Origin: Chloroflexia bacterium
GTDB taxonomy: Bacteria > Chloroflexota > Chloroflexia > Thermomicrobiales > UBA6265
NCBI GenBank assembly: GCA_013698305.1
Contig: JACCVC010000105.1
Location: 1-10,327 of the forward strand
Reading direction: 5' to 3'
DNA: 10,327 bases
Under the pieces are notes generated by a model that did no database searches, was not told the origin of the DNA, and was given only the letters and a program-made list of their open reading frames with translations. Shown here piece after piece: positions 4,498 to 10,327 of the stretch (positions are counted from its first letter, which is position 1; each line of letters starts with the position of its first letter). The position numbers were made by a program, and so were the translations under genes.

Positions 4498-7470
4498 ATG
4501 CCGATCTCATCTTCACGGGTGTGTCCAATCGTCATCGAGCGGGAGGCCGAACTCACCGCGCTGGACAGACTCCTGACCCAGGCGGCAGCCGGTCATGGCC
4601 GTTTTGCCGCGCTCGTCGCCGACGCTGGCATGGGCAAGAGCCGGCTGATGCGCGAAGTGTCCTCCCGCGCCGCGGCAGCCAGGTTCCAGATCCTCACGGG
4701 TGACTGTCGGGAACAGGACCGCGACTTTCCCTTCGCACCGCTCATCGACGCACTGCGACAACACGTCATGACCGGGCCGATGGACCTGCGGGCGTTTCTG
4801 GGGCCGCAGCACGAGGTCCTGGGGGAGCTGCTGCCTGAGCTGTATGCCGCCGCCGCGCCTGCTGATCCGGGGATATCCTCGTCACCGGAACAGAGCAAGC
4901 GACGCTTGTTCGAGGCATTCGCCACCCTGTTCGGTCGGCTCGCCGCCACACAACCGCTGTTGGTGATGCTGGAAGACATCCACTGGGCCGACCCGACGAG
5001 CCTTGAACTTCTCGAGGTGTTGCCACGCCGGCTTGCCGGGGCCCGCCTCCTCGTCCTCGGCACCGCTCGGCCTGACGAGCCTAACCCGGACCTGCACCGC
5101 TGTCTGGCAACGCTGCGGCGCACACGTGAGATGGTCGAGTTCTCGATCGAACCGCTCAGCGAGGCTGGTGTCGGCGGCATGCTCGAAGCCCTGCTCAGCA
5201 CGTCCTCACCGCCGTCGCCCACGCTTGTCGCCTCGGTGCACAAGCGGACTGATGGCAACCCCTTCTTCGTCGAAGAACTCCTCGCCACCGTTCCCGCTCA
5301 GGCCACGGAAGAGTGGCTCGTCGGCGAACCGGCTGTCCCTGAAAACGTTCAGGACATCATCCTCCGGCGCGCCGCCCGGCTCACGACGGACGCTCAACGA
5401 ATCGTCAATCTTGCGGCCGTTGCCGGACAGCGGTTCGACTTCGAACTGCTCCTGACGGCATCCAGGCTGCCTCCCGACGAGTTGCTCGCCATCCTCCATC
5501 TGCTCGTCGACCGGCGACTCCTTGTCGAAGAGCGCACGTCTGGCAGCGTTCGGTTAGCCTTCCGCCATGCACTGACACGCGAAGCGCTGCTCACCCAACT
5601 TCTGACGCCCGAACGCCGGAAGCTCCATCACGTCGTAGGCGAGGCGCTGGAACGCTTGAGCTCACCGGGGCAGATATCTGCCGAAACCGCTGGCGAGCTT
5701 GGCTACCACTTTCACGCCGCAGGGATGTGGGACAAAACGTTGGCTTACGCGGCGCAGGCCGGTGATGCGGCGTGGCGCATGCTTGCGACCGTCGAAGCGC
5801 TGACCCACGATCGACGCTCTCTCGACGCGGCATTGGCCCTCGACGACCCGCGCGCGGGCGAACTCCACCGCCGCTGCGCCCAGGCGCTCGCGCTGGTCGG
5901 GGCGTTCGACGCCGCTCGGGACCACCTCGAAGCGGGGCTGACGTTAGCACGCGACCGGGGTCTCGCCCACGCCGAGCAGGCGGCGCTGCACGACCTGGCT
6001 GGACTGTACGCCAGTCGCGACTACCCCGTGGCGCGGCGGCTTGCCGAGGAGGCATTGGCACTGGCGCAAACCGGTCACGACCGGCAGCGCGAAGCGCTTG
6101 CGCTCAATCGACTGGGGAACGTGCTCACCAATCTGCGGCGCTTCGACGAAGGCCGCGCCCTGCACGAGGACGCGCTCCGCTGCTTCGACGACCTTGGCGA
6201 TCGCTGGGGGCACGCCGATAGTTGGGATCTGATTGGCATGACCCGCTACCTGGCCGGGGAAGCCGCCGAGGCGAGAGACGCCTTCGGCAGGGCTGCGGCG
6301 ATGTTCGCCGAGCTCGGCGACACCGCGCGGGAGGCATCTGCTCTGACCAGCCGAGGGCTCTACCTGGCCATTCTGGACGGGCCTTGCGCATCCGCCGCAC
6401 CGCCCGCCGCCTACCGAACTGACGCCACCGATGGCCTTCGGCTCTGCCGCCAGATCGCCTGGCGAGCCGGAGAGGCGTACGCGCTGGTCGCCTTGGCGTG
6501 CGCTGATGTGGGCGAGGGTCGATACGGTGACGCACAGCGGCACGGCGAGCTGGCACTGGCCGTCGCTGAAGAGATCGGCCACGACCAGTGGCAGGTGATC
6601 GCCCTGCTGACCCTCGGCATCCTGGACGCCGAGATGCTCGACACGACGGGGGCGCTGGAGCGATTCGAGCGCGCACGTGGTATCGCTCAAGTCGCAGGAG
6701 CCGCGCAATGGCTGGAGCGGCTCGACGCCTGGATCGTGTACTGCCGTCAACACGCAGGTGATCCCGACGTCACGCTGGCTGCCCCAAAGGATAATGTCCA
6801 ACCGGCGTCGATCGGTCAGCGCCGGACAATTATCGCCATCGCTGAGCGAGAACTTGCCGCCAACCGGCCGGATCAAGCCCTGACCTGCGTCGACCGCTTG
6901 CTCGTCGGAGCGGCCGGCTCCCACCCAGCGGGAGCGGTTCTGCTCAAGGGCGATGCGCTGGCCGCGCTGGGCCGCATGGTCGAGGCCGACGCAGCCTACC
7001 TCGATGCCAGGCGTCTGGCAAGTGACTCCGGTCCGCGCTCGGTGCTCTGGCGCGCCGCGGCGTCGCGAGCCCGCCTCTGGCGCGATCGTGACCAGCCTCT
7101 CGCCGAGCAGGAAGCCGCAACCGCCCGCGCGGAGGTGCTGGCGCTGACCGAGATGATGCCGGATGAGGCCCATCGGACCGCCTTTCTGCAGGCGCCCGAG
7201 GTGCGTCCCCTGCTCGCTCCCGCCGGACGCCGACGCACGGTCGACGTCCCGGCTCCCGGCGGGTTGACGCCGCGCGAGCGTGAGGTTGCTGCCTGCGTCG
7301 CCCAGGGGATGACCAACAAGGAGATCGCCCGGGAGCTGGGTGTTGCCGTGAAAACGGTCGAGATGCATGTCGGCACCTGTCTGGGGAAGCTCGGCTTCGG
7401 CTCACGAGCGCAGATCGCCGCCTGGATGGTGGCCGAGGGCTTGGCTGTGCCGCCGCAATCCCAGGGATGA
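4498..7470 (+). CDS. LAL-type LuxR family transcriptional regulator (AAA ATPase, helical repeats, HTH)
   Basis: A 990-residue cytoplasmic regulator with MalT/LAL architecture. The N-terminal AAA-type ATPase has a Walker A-like ADAGMGKSRL (41-50; the usual first glycine is Ala41) and a Walker B-like LLVMLEDIHWAD (154-165). DGNPFFVEELL follows around 253-263, as is typical of this ATPase group. About residues 390-800 are alanine-rich paired helices of TPR style that would sense a ligand or partner. A LuxR-type HTH occupies roughly 922-981 (GLTPREREVAACVAQGMTNKEIARELG, then KTVEMHV). The ATG is preceded by AGGAAGG at 5 nt. The inducer is unknown. The methyltransferase gene 93 bp downstream on the same strand is the nearest candidate target or co-transcribed partner. 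The family is certain; the pathway is not. Confidence 0.92.
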   Translation: MPISSSRVCPIVIEREAELTALDRLLTQAAAGHGRFAALVADAGMGKSRLMREVSSRAAAARFQILTGDCREQDRDFPFAPLIDALRQHVMTGPMDLRAFLGPQHEVLGELLPELYAAAAPADPGISSSPEQSKRRLFEAFATLFGRLAATQPLLVMLEDIHWADPTSLELLEVLPRRLAGARLLVLGTARPDEPNPDLHRCLATLRRTREMVEFSIEPLSEAGVGGMLEALLSTSSPPSPTLVASVHKRTDGNPFFVEELLATVPAQATEEWLVGEPAVPENVQDIILRRAARLTTDAQRIVNLAAVAGQRFDFELLLTASRLPPDELLAILHLLVDRRLLVEERTSGSVRLAFRHALTREALLTQLLTPERRKLHHVVGEALERLSSPGQISAETAGELGYHFHAAGMWDKTLAYAAQAGDAAWRMLATVEALTHDRRSLDAALALDDPRAGELHRRCAQALALVGAFDAARDHLEAGLTLARDRGLAHAEQAALHDLAGLYASRDYPVARRLAEEALALAQTGHDRQREALALNRLGNVLTNLRRFDEGRALHEDALRCFDDLGDRWGHADSWDLIGMTRYLAGEAAEARDAFGRAAAMFAELGDTAREASALTSRGLYLAILDGPCASAAPPAAYRTDATDGLRLCRQIAWRAGEAYALVALACADVGEGRYGDAQRHGELALAVAEEIGHDQWQVIALLTLGILDAEMLDTTGALERFERARGIAQVAGAAQWLERLDAWIVYCRQHAGDPDVTLAAPKDNVQPASIGQRRTIIAIAERELAANRPDQALTCVDRLLVGAAGSHPAGAVLLKGDALAALGRMVEADAAYLDARRLASDSGPRSVLWRAAASRARLWRDRDQPLAEQEAATARAEVLALTEMMPDEAHRTAFLQAPEVRPLLAPAGRRRTVDVPAPGGLTPREREVAACVAQGMTNKEIARELGVAVKTVEMHVGTCLGKLGFGSRAQIAAWMVAEGLAVPPQSQG

Positions 7471-7511
7471 TACAGGGTTCAACCGGCCCACGCCCCAGGG
7501 TTTTCCCGGAT

Positions 7512-7529
7512 GCGGGAGCGCGCTCCTGC
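7512..7529. repeat. Short GC-rich palindrome between regulator and methyltransferase genes
   Basis: GGAGCGCGCTCC (7515-7526) is a perfect palindrome, extended by GC at each end across a G/T pair. As RNA it could form a small stem with a CGCG loop. No T-run follows, so it is a weak terminator candidate; it lies 41 nt after the regulator stop and about 20 nt before the methyltransferase ribosome site. Confidence 0.3.
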
Positions 7530-7546
7530 GCCGTAGTCTGGTTTCG

Positions 7547-7554
7547 AAAGGAGG
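7547..7554 (+). promoter_or_regulatory. Strong ribosome binding site of the methyltransferase gene
   Basis: AAAGGAGG, an extended anti-16S match, lies 9 nt before the ATG at 7564. It fixes the start and suggests efficient translation. Confidence 0.75.
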
Positions 7555-7563
7555 ATCGCGACC

Positions 7564-8427
7564 ATGGCGACCCAAACACCCGTATTCGATCCCGTTCGAT
7601 ACAAGGAGACGACGCGCGAGCAATGGCAGACCGCCGCAGAGGCGTGGCACCGCTGGATGCCCGCAATCCAAACCTGGCTTGGTCCCTCGACTGAGCTCAT
7701 GCTCGATCTGGCAGAGGTCGGCCCCGGCAGCCGCGTCCTCGATGTCGCGGCCGGGGCCGGAGAACCGGCAATCACCGCCGCCAGGCGCGTCGGTCCGTCC
7801 GGCTCGGCCCTGGCGACCGACATCTCCTCGAACATCCTGGAGTATGCGCAGTCGGCCGCGCGTGAGCAGGGCGTGACGAACCTCACGACCCAGGTCATGG
7901 ACGGCGAGCACCTGGAGCTGCCCGACGACACGTTCGACGTGGTTCTCTCTCGCGTTGGCCTCATTTACTTTCCGGACCAGCAGCGGGCGCTCACGGAAAT
8001 CCGGCGCGTTCTCAAGCCGGGTGGACGCGTCGCAGCGATGGTCTACTCAACCGCAGAGAACAACCGCTTCTTCTCGATCCCGGTCGGAATCATCCGCCGC
8101 CGCGCGCAGCTGCCGCCACCGGCGCAAGGTCAGCCCGGACCGTTCAGCCTCGGCGGCAGCGGGGTGCTGGAGGAAGCCTACCGCCGCGCAGGCTTCCGGA
8201 AGATCGTGACGCAGACGGTCTCGGCACCGGTGCGTTTGGCGTCGGCAGTCGAGTGCGTACAATTTGAGCGGGACTCGTTCGGCGCCCTTCACCAGATGAT
8301 GAGCGGACTCTCGGAAACCGAGCAGGCCGAGACCTGGACCGAGATCGCGCGCGAGCTGCAACAATTCGAAGGACCGAGCGGCTTCGAGGGGCCCTGCGAG
8401 ATGATCATCGGGGTCGGCGTCACATAG
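7564..8427 (+). CDS. Class I SAM-dependent methyltransferase (Methyltransf_11/UbiE-like)
   Basis: A 287-residue cytoplasmic Rossmann-fold methyltransferase. Motif I is VLDVAAGAGEP (58-68), which binds S-adenosylmethionine. The acidic residue after strand 2 is Asp86 (LATDIS), the VMDGEHLELP region (111-120) gives Asp113 near the adenine, and FDVVLSRVGLIYF (124-136) and RVLKPGGRVAAMVY (148-161) complete the core. The C-terminal third (about 165-287) carries the acceptor-binding part and is not diagnostic. UbiE-like similarity alone does not imply quinone synthesis: no quinone genes are nearby, and small-molecule methylation is equally possible. The gene follows the LAL regulator by 93 bp on the same strand, consistent with regulation by it or co-transcription, and is closed by a long palindrome 24 nt after its stop. 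Confidence 0.9.
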   Translation: MATQTPVFDPVRYKETTREQWQTAAEAWHRWMPAIQTWLGPSTELMLDLAEVGPGSRVLDVAAGAGEPAITAARRVGPSGSALATDISSNILEYAQSAAREQGVTNLTTQVMDGEHLELPDDTFDVVLSRVGLIYFPDQQRALTEIRRVLKPGGRVAAMVYSTAENNRFFSIPVGIIRRRAQLPPPAQGQPGPFSLGGSGVLEEAYRRAGFRKIVTQTVSAPVRLASAVECVQFERDSFGALHQMMSGLSETEQAETWTEIARELQQFEGPSGFEGPCEMIIGVGVT

Positions 8428-8450
8428 GCACGCGCACCTGATCCATCCCA

Positions 8451-8503
8451 GGCGAACACGGAACGGATTTGGGATTATCTCTCGAATCCGTTCCGTGTTC
8501 GCC
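8451..8503. terminator. Long palindrome after the methyltransferase gene, probable terminator or structured element
   Basis: The left arm GGCGAACACGGAACGGATT (8451-8469) and the right arm (8485-8503) are perfect reverse complements over 19 bp. A further five pairs, two of them G-T, reduce the loop to TTATC (8475-8479). The position fits termination of the methyltransferase transcript, but no T-run follows on either strand and the stem is much longer than an ordinary intrinsic terminator. A second perfect palindrome, GAACGCGTTC, lies at 8506-8515. Confidence 0.5.
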
Positions 8504-8650
8504 ATGAACGCGTTCTCCACATGACGGTGACGGGCCAAGGGCGACCATGGCCGCTGCGATCGACTCGTACAAGTGCAGACATCGAGTGCCATCCGCCAGA
8601 CACGCCACTCCGTGCCATACTGTGCCAAATGCGCCCGCCCTCCTCGTCAC

Positions 8651-8656
8651 AAGGAG
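8651..8656 (+). promoter_or_regulatory. Ribosome binding site deciding the aroA start
   Basis: AAGGAG lies 5 nt before the GTG at 8662. The other in-frame candidates, ATG at 8521 and ATG at 8629, lack a comparable site and would add residues (rich in Pro, Ser, Arg and Thr) outside the enzyme fold. Confidence 0.7.
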
Positions 8657-8661
8657 CACCC

Positions 8662-9981
8662 GTGTCCATCTCGTCGCCATCCACCGCCTGGCCCGACGTC
8701 ATCGAGATCACGCCGATGACCGGCCCCGTCTCCGGAACGCCGGTCATCCCCGGCTCCAAGAGCATCACCAACCGGGCGCTGCTGATCGCCGCCCTCGCCG
8801 ATGGCACATCGACCCTGACCGGCGCGCTGTTCAGCGACGACACCCGCTACATGGCCGACGCCCTGGTCCAGCTCGGCATCCCGGTGACAGCGGACGTCGA
8901 CGCCCGAACCATGACGATCGGCGGCCAGGGCGGCACGATCCCGGCGACGAGCGCCGATCTCTTCGTCGGCAACTCCGGCACCACCGCCCGTTTTCTCGCC
9001 GCCGCCGTTGCGCTCGGCCATGGCGCCTACCGCATCGACGGCGTGCCCGCGATGCGAACGCGACCGATCGAGCCCCTGCTCGACGCGCTGCGCCAGCTCG
9101 GCGTCGATGCCGTCAGCGAAGAGGGCACCGGCTGCCCGCCCATCCGCGTCACCTCCACCGGCCTGCCCGGCGGTGCCGTCTTCATGCCCGGCAATCTCAG
9201 CAGCCAGTATTTCACCGGCATGATGCTCGCGGCACCGGCGGCGAAGGGCACGATCACGATCGACGTCGAAGGCGAGCTGGTCTCCCGCCCCTACATCGAG
9301 ATCACCGCCGACGTGATGCGGGCCTTCGGCGTCGAGGCGAACATCGGCGACGCATCGTCGCGCCGGTTCACGATTGCGGGCGGTCAGCGCTACGGGGCGA
9401 GGGACTACCACATCGAGCCCGATGCCTCGGCGGCGTCGTACTTCTTTGCCATTGCGGCGATCACCAGCGGCACGATCACGGTCGAGGGATTGGGGACGTC
9501 ATCGCTCCAGGGCGACCTCCAGTTCGTGCGGGTGCTGGAGCAGATGGGCTGCGCGGTCGAGATGCGCGAGAGTTCGACCACCGTCACCGGGCCCGCCGAC
9601 GGCAGGCTCCGGGGCGGCACGTTCGATTTCAGCGCGATCTCCGACACGTCGCAGACGCTGGCCGGCATCGCGCCGTTCGCCGACGGTCCGGTGACGTTCC
9701 GGGGCGTCGCCCACAACCGGGTCAAGGAGACCGACCGCGTCGGCAACGTCGTCAGGGAGCTGCGCAAGCTGGGCCAGGAGGTCGAAGAGTACGACGACGG
9801 CATGACGATCACGCCCCGCCCAGTCACCCCGACCCTCGTCGAGACCTGGGACGATCACCGCATGGCGATGGGGTTCGCTCTCACCGGCCTGCGCGCGCCA
9901 GGCGTCACGCTCTCGAACCCGTCCTGCGTCACCAAGACCTTCCCGGATTTCTTCGAAGTGCTGAATGACCTGACATCGTAG
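8662..9981 (+). CDS. aroA: 3-phosphoshikimate 1-carboxyvinyltransferase (EPSP synthase)
   Basis: This cytoplasmic enzyme joins phosphoenolpyruvate to shikimate 3-phosphate, the sixth step of the shikimate pathway to aromatic amino acids. With the GTG start the protein has 439 residues, a normal length. Conserved blocks run in order: PGSKSITNRALLIAALADG (31-49; Lys33, Ser34, Arg38 bind substrates), LFVGNSGTTARFL (100-112), SSQYFTGMMLAAP, RPYIEITADVMRAFGV, EPDASAASYFFAIAAI, SDTSQT with catalytic Asp328, RVKETDR with Glu356, DDHRMAMGF and TKTFPDFFEVL near the C-terminus. The glyphosate-relevant loop keeps Gly106 and Arg110 (E. coli G96 and R100) but has Phe111 where E. coli has Pro101. No other aromatic pathway gene is in the window. 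It follows the long palindrome, so it probably has its own promoter, which I could not identify in 8504-8661. Confidence 0.97.
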   Translation: MSISSPSTAWPDVIEITPMTGPVSGTPVIPGSKSITNRALLIAALADGTSTLTGALFSDDTRYMADALVQLGIPVTADVDARTMTIGGQGGTIPATSADLFVGNSGTTARFLAAAVALGHGAYRIDGVPAMRTRPIEPLLDALRQLGVDAVSEEGTGCPPIRVTSTGLPGGAVFMPGNLSSQYFTGMMLAAPAAKGTITIDVEGELVSRPYIEITADVMRAFGVEANIGDASSRRFTIAGGQRYGARDYHIEPDASAASYFFAIAAITSGTITVEGLGTSSLQGDLQFVRVLEQMGCAVEMRESSTTVTGPADGRLRGGTFDFSAISDTSQTLAGIAPFADGPVTFRGVAHNRVKETDRVGNVVRELRKLGQEVEEYDDGMTITPRPVTPTLVETWDDHRMAMGFALTGLRAPGVTLSNPSCVTKTFPDFFEVLNDLTS

Positions 9982-10001
9982 CCTTTACCAATGCACAATG
10001 A

Positions 10002-10036
10002 GACCCGACCGGCAGCAATATCGCGTCGGCCGGGTC
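10002..10036. terminator. Hairpin shared by convergent aroA and c-di-AMP receptor genes
   Basis: GACCCG (10002-10007) pairs with CGGGTC (10031-10036). After one A/C mismatch, CCGGC (10009-10013) pairs with GTCGG-side bases 10025-10029, with one G-T pair, leaving an 11-nt loop. It lies midway in the 94-bp gap between two convergent stop codons, where a bidirectional terminator is expected. ATTTCTC follows on the plus strand, a weak T-tract. Confidence 0.5.
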
Positions 10037-10075
10037 ATTTCTCAGAGCCATGTCGTTGAATCCGCGGTCAGCGAT

Positions 10076-10327
10076 CTACAGCCGCTGGTACTCCTCGAGG
10101 TCTAGGACGAACACCGTCGCGGCGGCGGGCTGGGTGGCTCCCGACCCTTCCGGCGCCGACGCCGAGGTGGCGTGTTCCCGGATCAGGCCGAGCACCTGTT
10201 CCACCTGCTCTTCGTCCGCGCCGATCATCAGCGTGGTGTTGCCGCGACGAAGAAACCCACCCGTGCTCGCCAGGCGCGTGGCCCGGAACTCCTGCTCCAG
10301 CAGCGCATCGACCACCGCATCGGCGTC
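10076..10327 (-). CDS. darA: Cyclic-di-AMP receptor, DarA/PstA type (partial, 5' end beyond window)
   Basis: The C-terminal 83 residues of a small PII-like protein that binds the second messenger cyclic di-AMP. The visible part begins DADAVVDALLEQEFRATRLASTGGFLRRGNTTLMIG and ends ATVFVLDLEEYQRL. RLASTGGFLRRGNTTLMIG covers the nucleotide-binding segment typical of DarA (Bacillus YaaQ), and the family's usual closing strand is clear. The family is about 110 residues, so some 20-25 residues lie past the right edge. An internal GTG at 10315 should not be taken as the start, because the frame continues open and still matches the family up to the edge. In Gram-positive bacteria such proteins link c-di-AMP to potassium, osmotic or cell-envelope control; the partner here is unknown. 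Confidence 0.88.
   Translation of the reverse strand, partial: DADAVVDALLEQEFRATRLASTGGFLRRGNTTLMIGADEEQVEQVLGLIREHATSASAPEGSGATQPAAATVFVLDLEEYQRL

Noticed and set aside
5944..7368. 474-codon minus-strand open frame
   Set aside because: It is antisense to the LAL regulator, whose helical repeats and HTH are clear in the plus frame.
8521..8661. Longer aroA starts (ATG 8521 or 8629)
   Set aside because: Neither has a ribosome site, the added residues fall outside the EPSP synthase fold, and GTG 8662 has AAGGAG in front.
8547..9968. 473-codon plus-strand open frame
   Set aside because: It is an alternative frame of aroA, extremely rich in Arg, His and Asp, with no family motif.

Overview
The window is high-GC DNA carrying ordinary chromosomal genes. 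The two secreted proteins share a hydrophobic leader ending in A-x-A followed by QDD. This leader style, together with a very long LuxR-type ATPase regulator and a DarA-type cyclic-di-AMP receptor, is what I would expect from the Chloroflexota, probably the Thermomicrobia/Sphaerobacter side. That placement is an inference from style, not from a marker gene.

Left part (160-2721, minus strand): a LarA-like protein of the nickel-pincer isomerase type lies downstream of a secreted neutral zinc metallopeptidase. The LarA-like gene has a usable promoter of its own in the gap between them. Across a 236-bp divergent intergenic region (2722-2957), the plus-strand gene 2958-4037 encodes a zinc-type ABC substrate-binding protein (ZnuA-like) with a long His/Asp/Glu loop. 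Its promoter is very well formed. A 15-bp palindrome resembling the 7-1-7 box of Fur-family repressors overlaps the predicted transcription start, so zinc control by a Zur-like protein is the natural hypothesis. The znuB and znuC partners are not in the window.

Middle part (4038-8427, plus strand): a 460-bp gap without a convincing gene is followed by a 990-residue LuxR-family regulator of the LAL type (ATPase, helical repeats, C-terminal HTH). After 93 bp comes a class I SAM-dependent methyltransferase with a strong ribosome binding site.

Right part (8428-10327): a 53-bp palindrome with 19 bp of perfect arms closes the methyltransferase unit. Next is aroA (EPSP synthase, shikimate pathway), which most likely starts at a GTG at 8662. 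A shared hairpin separates it from the convergent 3' part of a c-di-AMP receptor gene (darA type) that runs off the right edge.

No mobile element, CRISPR array, tRNA or rRNA was seen. No clear undescribed multi-gene system is visible. The points most worth a second look are the Fur-type operator and start-site hairpin before the zinc-binding protein, the long palindrome after the methyltransferase, the LarA homologue of unknown substrate, and the extra N-terminal domain on the metallopeptidase.
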